Shown in pieces: positions 8,173-17,497 of a DNA stretch of 23,731 bases (position 1 is its first letter; the number at the start of each line of letters is the position of its first letter). A program made the translations under genes and the position numbers. Source of the DNA: Bryobacterales bacterium (GTDB taxonomy: Bacteria; Acidobacteriota; Terriglobia; Bryobacterales; Bryobacteraceae). The stretch spans positions 12,370 through 36,100 of the forward strand of contig PKYZ01000510.1 in NCBI GenBank assembly GCA_003132865.1, written 5' to 3'. The notes beneath the pieces were generated by a model. The model was not told where the DNA came from. It saw nothing but the letters and a program-made list of their open reading frames with translations, and did no database searches.

Positions 8173-8187
8173 GTGGCGCCCCGCCAC
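8173..8187 (+). terminator. Possible terminator hairpin after the ammonia-lyase
   Basis: GTGGCG and CGCCAC form a 6-bp stem with a 3-nt loop, 59 nt after the stop codon. Only a short T run (CCTTTTCG) follows about 15 nt later, so this is weak as an intrinsic terminator. Confidence 0.3.
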
Positions 8188-8216
8188 TACATCAGTAGCC
8201 TTTTCGTAAAACGTGG

Positions 8217-8421
8217 ATGAGCGGGTTCTCGCGAGGAGCACAAGAGCTTCAAAGCGGGAAAGCCCGGCTACTGACCGGGCCTCCACGCGAAGCGGAAAGG
8301 GGGATCGCTTATGCTATTGGTAATCCGGCTGAAACTTATCGGCCGGTCAATGGTACTGATCGTATAGCCCCGTAAGGGCCAGCGATAAGCGCCATTGCGG
8401 GCCCGGTCTCGCTACGACCGG
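8217..8421 (+). other. Hairpin-rich non-coding stretch, candidate structured RNA
   Basis: The 359-bp gap between the ammonia-lyase (8114) and the kdsC-like gene (8474) holds no convincing gene. It does hold a chain of local inverted repeats. GCCCGG/CCGGGC is at 8262-8280 and AAGCG/CGCTT at 8290-8310. CCGGCTGA/TCGGCCGG, an 8-bp stem with one G:U pair and a 6-nt loop, is at 8325-8346. GGGCC/GGCCC is at 8376-8404. CCGGTC/GACCGG is at 8403-8421; the last two overlap and would compete. A 52-codon open frame at 8217-8375 begins MSGFSRGAQELQSG and matches nothing I recognise. It could be a structured RNA, the end of a mobile element, or a long leader or trailer. Confidence 0.4.
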
Positions 8422-8473
8422 CTCCGCTACCGACATCACACCAGATTTTCCGGGGCGCGCGCGAAAAACCCGA

Positions 8474-9016
8474 TCACGCCTCGTACTTCCGCAAAATCTC
8501 GTCCCAATACCCCTGCGCCTTCAGGATCAACTCGACCACCTCGCGCACCGCCCCGCTGCCGCCCGGCGCCACTGTAACGTAATGCGCCTGCGCCTTCACC
8601 TCTGGGCGCGCGTTGGCGGTAGCGATGGACAACCCCACGCGGTGCATTACCACCACATCCGTCAAATCGTCGCCGATATACGCCACCTGTTCCTTGGCCA
8701 GGCCCGCGTCGGCCATGATCTCGTCCAGGATGGGGATCTTCTCAATGTGACCCTGATAGACGTAGCGGAACTTGCATTGCTTCGCGCGCTCCGTGGTGGC
8801 CGGCGACACGCGCCCGCTGATCAGCCCGGTGGCGATGCCCTTCCAACTCATCCACTGCAAGCTGATTCCGTCTTGCGAATCGAAGCCCTTGGTTTCCACC
8901 ATATTGCCCGACACATCCGGCACGTTAAGCAACTTGCCGTCGGTGAGCACGCCATCCACATCCATCAATAGCAGACGGATCTTGGCGGCCAGTTGGATCG
9001 TTTCAGGTTTGTCCAC
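8474..9016 (-). CDS. kdsC: KdsC-like HAD phosphatase (3-deoxy-D-manno-octulosonate 8-phosphate phosphatase family)
   Basis: This is a cap-less HAD protein of 180 residues, the usual KdsC length. Motif I is MDVDGVLTDG with nucleophile Asp19 and acid/base Asp21. Motif II is Ser67 in LISGR, motif III is Lys93 (GHIEKI), and motif IV is GDDLTD with Asp116-Asp117 for Mg2+. The family removes phosphate from KDO-8-phosphate on the way to the lipopolysaccharide core. Related phosphatases act on other sugar phosphates, and no kds neighbours are present here to decide. Start is GTG 9016 (VDKPETIQLA). It diverges from the rearranged tilS copy, whose homology begins about 60 bp away. Confidence 0.83.
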   Translation of the reverse strand: MDKPETIQLAAKIRLLLMDVDGVLTDGKLLNVPDVSGNMVETKGFDSQDGISLQWMSWKGIATGLISGRVSPATTERAKQCKFRYVYQGHIEKIPILDEIMADAGLAKEQVAYIGDDLTDVVVMHRVGLSIATANARPEVKAQAHYVTVAPGGSGAVREVVELILKAQGYWDEILRKYEA

Positions 9017-9077
9017 GTTATAATTTCACCAGGCGTCCCCATGAGTGGGAACGCGGCGCGCAAGAGTGCGTGCGCCA

Positions 9078-9490
9078 CGATGACGAGCAAGTCGCGAAAA
9101 CGATAGCCCGTTATAGCATGTTTCAGCCGGGCCAACGCATGGGAGTGGCGGTCTCCGGAGGCGCCGACTCGGTGTGCCTGCTGCACGTTTTGCAGGATCT
9201 CGCTCCACGTTGGAATCTGCGCCTGACCGTGCTGCATCTGGATCACAAGCTGCGCGGCGAAGAGTCGCGCCAGGACGCCGCGTTTGTCCGTTTCGCGGCA
9301 GTGCGCCGCAACGTCGGTCTCCTGGGTGACAATCTGGAACAAGCGGCGCGCGCGGTGCGCCTGGAGTTTTTTCCAGCGCCTGACGCAAGCCGGAATCTTG
9401 GCCCGCATCGCTGCCGGCCATACGCGTTCCGACGAGGCCGAGACCGTGCTCTTCCGTTTTCGGCGAGGCTGAGAGACCGCCGGGCCGCCG
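9078..9490 (+). pseudogene. Rearranged partial duplicate of the tilS 5' region
   Basis: This segment is homologous to codons 1 to about 150 of the intact tilS at 11682, including HYSMF-like RYSMFQPGQR, VAVSGGADSVCLLHVL and LTVLHLDHKLRGEES. The defects are clear. One base is lost just after the aligned start codon. About 39 bp matching 11892-11930 are deleted. The next 33-34 bp are present in inverted orientation (9291-9324). An extra base in the T run near 9368 shifts the frame. Homology ends around 9490 in GACCGCCGGGC. The first 5' half still reads open because deletion plus inversion kept the frame through GDNLEQAARA. No catalytic C-terminal domain remains, so it cannot encode a working lysidine synthase. 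Confidence 0.88.
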
Positions 9491-9534
9491 GGTAGGGCGT
9501 ACAAGGAAGCGCCATCGCCAAGCGGTTCTGCGAC

Positions 9535-10056
9535 CTATGTATCCGGCTCGATGGTCAGGCTGCAGTCCTGTCGCGGGAACAGTCGAAACAATTCAGGGTG
9601 GAAAAATCTGGCAGATCCACCGGCGTCCGTTCTGATGCCATGCGCAACAGCCCAGTTTTCATAGCCCCCCGCCTCTGTGGCGAGCGGCGCCAGCACGTAG
9701 GAGATCTCGGAATAGGGAACTGGAATCCCCTGACGATCAAGCTGCGTGATCCTAAAGCAAGGCCCGAGGACCATGGTCACTTCAGCCTCGCCCCGGGTGG
9801 CATCCTCCGCGGTTATGGTCACTGGCCATGGGAGGGGAAGCGACTCGAACTGGAGCTTCGGTCCGTCCGATCTGCGTTGAACTCGCGTCTCGTGAAGCGT
9901 GAGCCAGAATCGGCCCGTCAGCTGCGGCCCGGTCCATTCAATTTCGTCCCCGCGCAACGTGCCCAGGTCGCGGCTGAGCGCGTCAAGCCATAGCCAGGGC
10001 GGCTCTGGGAGAACCATGGCGCGGCCCGACTCAAAGCTGTAATCGGCGCAGACCAA
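9535..10056 (-). CDS. Hypothetical protein, third gene of an unrecognised operon
   Basis: I do not recognise this 173-residue protein. It has no signal peptide or membrane segment in the annotated frame. The N-terminal half contains WLWLDALSRDLGTLRGDEIEW. The C-terminal half (FRITQLDRQGIPVPYSEISY then GIRTDAGGSARFF) is reminiscent of a carboxypeptidase-regulatory or Ig-like beta domain, though this is only an impression. The frame is open up to a stop 11 codons ahead of the TTG at 10056, and no ATG is available. GGGAGG lies about 12 nt before that TTG and 4 nt before an alternative CTG that overlaps the upstream stop. Spacing of 8 bp from the upstream gene implies one transcript and translational coupling. 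The product may be secreted indirectly or be cytosolic. Confidence 0.55.
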   Translation of the reverse strand: MVCADYSFESGRAMVLPEPPWLWLDALSRDLGTLRGDEIEWTGPQLTGRFWLTLHETRVQRRSDGPKLQFESLPLPWPVTITAEDATRGEAEVTMVLGPCFRITQLDRQGIPVPYSEISYVLAPLATEAGGYENWAVAHGIRTDAGGSARFFHPELFRLFPRQDCSLTIEPDT

Positions 10057-10064
10057 CCTTAATC

Positions 10065-10861
10065 TCAGCGGTCCTCCCGAGAATTCAAGGGAACTGTGTC
10101 AATCGTCGGACCTGCGCCAGGTGGCATTCCCGCAAGTTCAGCCGCCCGCGATGCAGGACCCGACTGCATGGGCCCACATCGGTGGGGCTGCTCCAAGAGG
10201 CCAAGCCCTCCCGTCGGGGTGCCTCCCGGTACTGGATCGGGGGAGTAGCATTGGCTTACGGATTCGGTGGCACCCACGCACGTATAGTTGCCCGCGATAG
10301 TAATCTGGGCCCCGGTCCATAGGAAGAATGGATAGCTGCCCGGTATACCGTACAGGCTGGGGCAAGCGGTGTTCGGGTTGCATCGGGTGTAGTAGGCGAC
10401 TACTCCCACACCCACAACCCTTCTGTAATAGGCCACTATATATATAAGCGGGTTCTGCAGCGGAGTAACGGCATACAGAAACTCCCCGGCTATCGTACAG
10501 TCCGCCTGCTGGTCATCGCTGGATGTGTAGGTGCCGTCCTCCCCGTCGATGGCGAGGCTGGTCTCGCACCGCAGATTAACCGCAGTAAGAGCTGGATACG
10601 CACTCTGGAAGTTGCACGAGGCCGTTCGCCCCGACGGGCTCGTGATCTTGACCGTTTGGGTGTAAGTATGGTTTGCTCGCGCGCACGGGTTGCTGGGTTC
10701 CTCGCAGACTGGGGCGTTCGCCATATCGACCTGCATGAGGCCGGTCACGTACATGTTTGTGCCATCGGTTGATGGCGTCGTATAGATGTTACCCATTGCG
10801 CCGACACCGCTCCCACACAGAGGGCTGCCAACCAATAGCATCTGAACATTGCCGACATCAT
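10065..10861 (-). CDS. Secreted cysteine-rich hypothetical protein, apparent frameshift after the signal peptide
   Basis: An ATG at 10861 sits 6 nt after a perfect GGAGG and encodes a textbook signal peptide (MMSAMFRCYWLAALCVGAVSA). That frame then stops making sense after the cleavage site. The mature protein continues in another frame with MGNIYTTPSTDGTNMYVTGL and runs to 10065. One extra A in the AA at 10796-10797 (minus strand) would fuse them. The mature part, about 240 residues, has roughly a dozen cysteines (for example VCEEPSNPCARANH, LRCETS, YTRCNPNTACPSLYG), suggesting disulphides outside the cytoplasm. No family was recognised. Taken alone, the long frame starts at 10841 with MLLVGSPLCG, which is the signal sequence read out of frame. 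It is the middle gene of a three-gene operon. Confidence 0.6.
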
Positions 10862-10881
10862 AATGCGCCTCCTACGTCGAT

Positions 10882-11328
10882 TCAACTATGGTCGTGCATG
10901 GGCGGTAGGGGGCCCGCTTCATAAACTTCTTTTGGCTGCGGACGTACGCCTGCAAGCGCTGGAAGCCCTCCGGGCATCTCTGCGCGCATGGAGTCGACGG
11001 CAACCTGCGCAACTCCGTCCAGAGAACCCTGAGGCCTGGTCGCCAGCGCCTGACGCAACGCGGTCGCGAAATTGGGGAGCACCTGGACTAGCGCGCCCGT
11101 GTCGGCGCTGCCGAGGCCAATGGGGTGAAGCTTGGCATCTTGCGTGCTACTCTGCCCGGCCACCGCAGACAGAACCAGACGGAACGCGACTATATCCGGA
11201 ATTAGGTCGGGGCTGACTGAACCGTCTATTATTCCCGTCGGCGCGGCTGGTTGACCCGCGTTCTGAAACGCGGGCGCTGTCTGCTGGGCGGCTCCCAGCA
11301 CTAATAACGCCAGGACTTGGTATCGCAA
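10882..11328 (-). CDS. Small secreted hypothetical protein, first gene of the operon
   Basis: This protein has 148 residues. The N-terminus MRYQVLALLVLGAAQQTAPA is a signal peptide, probably cut before FQNAG. The rest (PDLIPDIVAFRLVLSAVAG, then GALVQVLPNFATALRQAL) looks helical, with a low-complexity tail. No family was recognised. The start is a TTG at 11328, justified by GGAGG 5-6 nt upstream and by the signal peptide. Its stop lies 21 bp ahead of the next gene's ATG, whose GGAGG is inside that gap. A promoter TTGACG-17-CATACT precedes it. The co-encoded partners suggest a secreted complex or surface structure, but the sequence does not say which. Confidence 0.6.
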   Translation of the reverse strand: MRYQVLALLVLGAAQQTAPAFQNAGQPAAPTGIIDGSVSPDLIPDIVAFRLVLSAVAGQSSTQDAKLHPIGLGSADTGALVQVLPNFATALRQALATRPQGSLDGVAQVAVDSMRAEMPGGLPALAGVRPQPKEVYEAGPLPPMHDHS

Positions 11329-11349
11329 ATCACCCTCCGATCACGTTTA

Positions 11350-11378
11350 AGTATGCGGTGACGCTCTCATCTCGTCAA
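11350..11378 (-). promoter_or_regulatory. Promoter of the three-gene secreted-protein operon
   Basis: On the minus strand TTGACG (11378-11373) and CATACT (11355-11350) are 17 bp apart, 22 bp before the TTG start at 11328. The -10 has the same sequence as the one proposed for the ammonia-lyase. Confidence 0.5.
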
Positions 11379-11681
11379 CAAGTAAATGATATTCGCATTC
11401 CAGCAGGGTCGATTTGATACATATTCGCCTTCCCAGCGATTCGGATTGTGTGCTACCCGCCGTGCTAAAAGGAAATGCCGGGAGCCCAGACGTAAACGGT
11501 GCGAATCTCGAAACACGCTGGCTGGAACGAAAAGGGACAGGAAATCGGAAAATCCCCAACGATTGAATTATCAGCGGTGGACGTGAATGCAAGCGCCGAT
11601 CTGATGCACGACTCCGGATTACTGCACGCCGGGAGTTTGGCTTAAAATACGGGACAAGACCGATGCGGGACAAGGCCAACG
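11379..11681. other. Intergenic region between the secreted-protein operon and tilS
   Basis: No gene is supported in this stretch of about 300 bp. It is somewhat richer in A and T than its surroundings. A TAAAAT at 11643-11648 could be a -10 for tilS, but there is no good -35 at the right distance. Apparent open frames on either strand lack family signals and ribosome binding sites. Confidence 0.4.
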
Positions 11682-13079
11682 ATGATCGAGCGAGTCGCGA
11701 AAACTATCATCCATTATAGCATGTTTCAGGCGGGTCAACGCGCGGGCGTGGCGGTTTCCGGAGGCGCCGACTCGGTGTGCCTGCTGCATGTTTTGCGGGA
11801 TCTCGCCCCGCGCTGGAATCTGCGCCTGACCGTGCTGCACCTGGATCATAAGTTGCGTGGCGAAGAGTCCAGCCGGGATGCCGCGTTTGTCCGCGATCTG
11901 GCCGCCAGGCTGGATCTGCCCTTCGAATTGCAGGAGACCGACGTGGCGGCGCGCTGCCGCGAATCGGGCGACAATCTGGAACAAGCGGCGCGCGCGGCCC
12001 GCCTGGAATTTTTCAAGCGCCTGACGCAAGCCGGAACCGTCGACCGCATCGCCGCCGGCCATACCCGCTCGGATCAGGCCGAGACCGTGCTCTTCCGTTT
12101 CCTGCGCGGCTCCGGGACCGCCGGGCTGGCCGGCATCCGCCCGGTCACCGGCGACGGCATCGTCCGGCCGCTGCTCGAAATCGATCGCCCGGAGATCGAG
12201 TGGTATCTGCGCGCGTGCGGCATCGCTTGGCGCAATGACTCCACGAACGCCAGCACCGCCTACGCCCGCAATCGCATCCGGCACGAACTGCTGCCGCAAT
12301 TGACCCGCGATTGGAATCCCGCCATGGCCGAAACCCTCGCGCATACCGCCGACTGGGCCCAGGCCGAGGAGACTTATTGGGAATCCGAGCTGGCCCGCCT
12401 GGCGCCCGCCCACCTGAGCTTCGAGCCGCCCGCCGTGCTGGTGCAGGTCGATCCGCTCGCCGCGCTGCCCTTGGCCGTTGAGCGCCGGCTGATCCGACGC
12501 GCCATCGAACTGGCCAAAGGCGATCTGCGCGGCGTAGGCTTCGAGCATCTGACGGGCGTCTTGGAATTGGCGGCCTCGGCCGAAGGCCATGGCCGTCTCC
12601 AGATCCCCGGACTCGATGTCTTTCGCTCGTTCGGCTGGCTGCGCATTGCGCCGCCGGCGATCGATAATCTGGGCAACCGCAACTATCGCTTGCCCTTACC
12701 GGTTCCCGGCGCCGTCCACTTGCCTGGGCAAAAGTCAATAGTACATACGGAACTATTTGAAAATACGAACGTAACGGAAACGTCAGATGGCGTATATAAT
12801 GGATGGGTGGGGTGTTTGGACTGGAATCGGATCTCCGGTTCCCTGGAAGTTCGGAACTGGCGGCCCGGCGATCAGTACCAGCCAGTGGGGCATTCAGGGG
12901 CGGAGAAGATCAAGGTCCTGTTCCACAAGGCCCGCGTTCCGTTGTGGGAGCGCCGTCATTGGCCTGTTGTAACCATGGGTGACGCGATCCTGTGGGCGCG
13001 CCGCTTCGGTCCGGCAGCCGGCTTCGCCGCCAATCCCGGTACCAGCCCGGTCCTGAGCATCCGGGAAACCGGAGCGTAA
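11682..13079 (+). CDS. tilS: tRNA(Ile)-lysidine synthetase
   Basis: The 465-residue protein is complete. The N-terminal PP-loop ATPase contains SGGADS at 26-31, LHLDHKLRGEES, GDNLEQAARAARLEFF and AAGHTRSDQAETVLFRFLRGSG. A middle domain follows, and the C-terminal TilS domain includes VRNWRPGDQYQPVGHSGAEK and FHKARVPLWERR. TilS adds lysine to C34 of the CAU-anticodon tRNA(Ile) so that it reads AUA; it is normally essential. It stands ahead of ftsH, an order seen in many bacteria. A stretch at about 12721-12800 is much richer in A and T than the rest and falls in the linker before the C-terminal domain. The ATG at 11682 is where homology to the broken copy begins. Confidence 0.93.
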   Translation: MIERVAKTIIHYSMFQAGQRAGVAVSGGADSVCLLHVLRDLAPRWNLRLTVLHLDHKLRGEESSRDAAFVRDLAARLDLPFELQETDVAARCRESGDNLEQAARAARLEFFKRLTQAGTVDRIAAGHTRSDQAETVLFRFLRGSGTAGLAGIRPVTGDGIVRPLLEIDRPEIEWYLRACGIAWRNDSTNASTAYARNRIRHELLPQLTRDWNPAMAETLAHTADWAQAEETYWESELARLAPAHLSFEPPAVLVQVDPLAALPLAVERRLIRRAIELAKGDLRGVGFEHLTGVLELAASAEGHGRLQIPGLDVFRSFGWLRIAPPAIDNLGNRNYRLPLPVPGAVHLPGQKSIVHTELFENTNVTETSDGVYNGWVGCLDWNRISGSLEVRNWRPGDQYQPVGHSGAEKIKVLFHKARVPLWERRHWPVVTMGDAILWARRFGPAAGFAANPGTSPVLSIRETGA

Positions 13080-13120
13080 CGTATTTGGAATCGACTGGCA
13101 TGTTTCGAACGTCTATGCTA

Positions 13121-13150
13121 GTGGTGGGGCAGGCATTCAGCCTGCCGAAT
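13121..13150. repeat. Short palindromic element between tilS and ftsH
   Basis: GGCAGGC (13128-13134) and GCCTGCC (13140-13146) form a perfect 7-bp stem around ATTCA. The surrounding GTGGTGGGGCAGGC, readable as VVGQAFSLP, is a dispersed motif I recall from acidobacterial genomes. It lies 45 bp before the ftsH start and might also act on the mRNA. Confidence 0.5.
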
Positions 13151-13190
13151 GTCTCGGCTGACCCCATGGGCGTAAGCGGTGGGAGGTTTC

Positions 13191-15100
<1,910 letters not shown>

Positions 15101-15104
<4 letters not shown>

Positions 15105-15733
15105 TCCCGCGCTTCCCCGTATATCTGTTCGATATCGACGGCACGCTGCTCGATAGCGCCGAGGATATCTGTGGCGCGGTCCAGCAGGTGCTGGCTTCCA
15201 CGCCCACACCGAAGGACGTTCCGTTCGAATACTTGAAGGGCTTCATCGGCCTACACCTGATCGATCTGTTCGTTGATGTCTATCCCGATTATTCCGCGCA
15301 ACAGATCGACGGCTTGATCCTGCAATACCGGACTAATTACCTGTCGCGCGGGCATACGAAGACCAGGGTGTATCCAGGGGTGGCTGAGGGGCTCGCGGCG
15401 CTGGGTGGACGCAAGGCTACGGCTACGACGAAAGGGTCGCCTACCACGCGCGCGGTGCTGGAGCAATTCGGACTGATCCAATACTTCGATCATGTGCAAG
15501 GCACCGATGGCTTCCCCTGCAAACCCGCACCCGACGTGGTGCTGATCGCGCTGGCTGGGCTCGGCGCACGGGCTGAGGACTGTCTGTTCGTGGGCGACTC
15601 GCCGGCGGATATGGAGGCCGGCCGGCGGGCTGGGGTGCGCACTTGCGCGGTGCGGTATGGGTATGGCAAGACGGACGAGTTAGCGAAGTGGGCGCCGGAT
15701 TATTGGGTGTCGGATTTGCGGGAGCTGGTGTGA
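15101..15733 (+). CDS. HAD-superfamily phosphatase, phosphoglycolate phosphatase-like
   Basis: The 210-residue product has motif [10 protein letters not shown] (Asp11, Asp13), an alpha-helical cap about 18-90, motif [12 protein letters not shown] (Thr110), motif III Lys141 in KPAPD, and motif IV GDSPADM (Asp166, Asp170). This is the Gph/PGMB-like subfamily, which hydrolyses small phosphorylated metabolites such as 2-phosphoglycolate, pyrophosphate or sugar phosphates; the exact substrate cannot be told. It starts at a GTG that overlaps the ftsH stop codon by three bases, so it is almost certainly translated by coupling with ftsH. Confidence 0.85.
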
Positions 15734-15866
15734 TGCCAGATGAATGCCGGATCCGACCAACCGATTTTGGCGGAAGCTGACGATACAACCAAGTGCTTGA
15801 ATGCCCCGATGGCGAGCACCCGGCTGCCACGCACCGGACGACGGCCAGTTCGGCGATAGTCATCCC

Positions 15867-15901
15867 TTTACACCCTTCGGGGTAAACCGCTTTCGCGGGT
15901 T
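15867..15901. repeat. Two abutting tetraloop hairpins upstream of the SIR2-like gene
   Basis: TTTA-CA-CCC-TTCG-GGG-TAAA at 15867-15886 forms a UUCG-capped hairpin with a 2-nt bulge. AACCGC-TTTC-GCGGGTT at 15885-15901 forms a second hairpin with one bulge. They share two bases. They lie 33 bp before the next start and could be a small repeat element or a terminator-like structure. Confidence 0.4.
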
Positions 15902-15934
15902 CAGCCCTCGTCTTGGAGTGGGTAGAGTATACCT

Positions 15935-17118
15935 ATGGAAACGGTACTGTATTTCGTTGGTGCGGGTCTCACAAAATCCCTTGCACTCCCAGCCTATCCA
16001 GTCCCGGCAATGTTCGATTTCGTAAGCACCGCGTCGGAGTATTTGTCTGATGATGTTGTGCTGACGACGCTGGCGGATCTGGAGGATGCCGAACCGCGGG
16101 CGTATGCCTGGGAGTCTCCCGTGACCAGAAGGCTTGCCCAGCAACTCGTAGGGCGAAGCGCGCAGCGAACACCGGACCTGCGGAGGCAGTTCGCGCGAGC
16201 GCTCCGTGACCGACCCAGCGAATCGATTGAGGACTTATTGGATCGCACTGGTGGCGACGCGAGCAATCTTTCCTCACAAACCGCGGATGCCCGATTCCAA
16301 TACGCGATCAGCCGCCTATTCGCCCTGATTGGGTGGAATGTCAACTGGAATCCACTCGACTCATTTCTGGCACGCCAATTCCGGATCGAGGCTTCATGTC
16401 ACAAATTCGTCAGTTTCAACTATGATCTTGTTCTTGATCGCGCAATCGAACGTCGGACCGACGATACACTTGACCTTTCGAATATCTATGGGTTCGAGCC
16501 CGCAGGTACAATAGTGCGCGATTCCAACGGAAGCCCCTCCGATGCGCCGCAAATGCAAACGGTTCGCGGGCAGTCTTCGGCTGGAATCTGCGTGTCTCTC
16601 CTGAAGCCTCACGGATCTCTCAACTGGTGGTCAAGGGTCTTTAGGAGCGACACGTCGCGCGACGAGGTCTGGCGCGATCAGACAGTAGTTGTTCCGATTA
16701 CCTTGGCTGGTAGTTTGCGGTATGTCTTATCACAGAACCTCACCAATGGGTTCAGCCTTTGGACGGAATGCCCTTCCTGGTTGAGCCTGTCATTTTGACA
16801 CCCCGTGGTGCAAAGAAGCCCGCGCGACAGTTCCTTGCGAGAGTACGGGAGCAGGAAGAGGAGGCAATCGGATCAGCCGATGAAGTCTACATTTTAGGCT
16901 GGAGCGTTCCGCGAACGGATGGCGATCAAGAGTGTCTTATCCGGAGTACGGTCGCAAAGCGCGTCAGGCCGTTCAAGCAGGTTACGGTTGTCAACCTCCA
17001 CGCTGGCGTCGAGTACTTTAGGCGGGTCAAGGATATCTTCGGGACGGAGAGTCAAATTCTCCGCGTGTTTAACTCTGGGTTCGAAGAGTTTGTCATCTCA
17101 CAGCATTCTTCGACATAG
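15935..17118 (+). CDS. SIR2-like domain protein, interrupted by a frameshift
   Basis: The N-terminal frame (15935-16798, 287 residues) has the SIR2-like nucleotide-binding landmarks: YFVGAGLTKSLALP (Gly9-Ala10-Gly11), SFNYDLVLDRA with FNYD at 161-164, and KPHGSLNW at 224-231. The typical C-terminal part, PFLVEPVILTPRGAKK, EADEVY-like SADEVYILGWSVPRTD and a closing domain, is in another frame running to 17118. Inserting one base between roughly 16700 and 16770 would join them into about 394 residues. SIR2-like proteins of this kind hydrolyse NAD+ and serve in many phage-defence systems. No partner nuclease, Argonaute or helicase gene is adjacent. It is either a decayed defence gene or a sequencing error. 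The toxin-antitoxin genes that follow fit a defence-type island. Confidence 0.7.
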
Positions 17119-17242
17119 GCCGTATTCTGCTGGGGTGAGTAGAACATCCCGGAATTCATCGTTCTGGAAACCAGGGTAGCACACCAAAACCGAAATGCTT
17201 GCACCCACCAAGCCATTCCCGTCGCATGGGCCGCAGTCAGGA

Positions 17243-17497
17243 TCAAATGCCGAGTTGGCGGCGAACGTCCTCGGGCGATACCGCCCCTTCTTCAGCCAGC
17301 CGTAATCTAGACCGCTCGATCAGTTCAAGGAACCGGGGATTGGAGCTTAGCGATACGGTCTCCATGTCGGCATTCACCAGTGGCAGGAGGACCGCCACGG
17401 GCTTCCCGCGTTCGGTGACGACGAGAGGCTCACCGTCGATGCCGCGCGCGCACTCCGCCAGTGTCTGGTTTGCATCATCCATCTCCACGCTTTTCAT
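17243..17497 (-). CDS. Phd/YefM-family antitoxin
   Basis: This small protein has 84 residues. The N-terminal half (LAECARGIDGEPLVVTERGKPVAVLLPL) is the Phd/YefM DNA-binding fold. The C-terminal half (NPRFLELIERSRLRLAEEG) is the part that would wrap the toxin. The antitoxin neutralises the toxin and represses the operon. Its ATG overlaps the toxin stop in an ATGA, so it is translated second, the reverse of the usual antitoxin-first order. Confidence 0.85.
   Translation of the reverse strand: MKSVEMDDANQTLAECARGIDGEPLVVTERGKPVAVLLPLVNADMETVSLSSNPRFLELIERSRLRLAEEGAVSPEDVRRQLGI

Noticed and set aside
9019..9024. TATAAT on the plus strand facing the tilS remnant
   Set aside because: No acceptable -35 at 15-19 bp upstream, and it lies at the kdsC start; probably chance.
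11041..11075. A 16-bp exact match (CCAGCGCCTGACGCAA) between the secreted-protein gene and the tilS remnant, suggesting a third tilS fragment
   Set aside because: Similarity does not extend beyond the 16 bases, and the local reading frame belongs to another protein; chance or codon bias is enough.
16091..16116. Resemblance of the SIR2-like coding stretch EPRAYAWE to the palindromic repeat at 5988-6062
   Set aside because: Only about 15 of 19 bases match, without the repeat's ends or hairpin, so insertion of the element is not supported.
16490..16510. GGTTCGAGCC resembling a tRNA T-loop
   Set aside because: Lies inside coding sequence with no cloverleaf around it.
17052..17246. Small minus-strand frame directly after the antitoxin gene
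   Set aside because: Overlaps the end of the SIR2-like gene, has only a weak start and no recognisable features.
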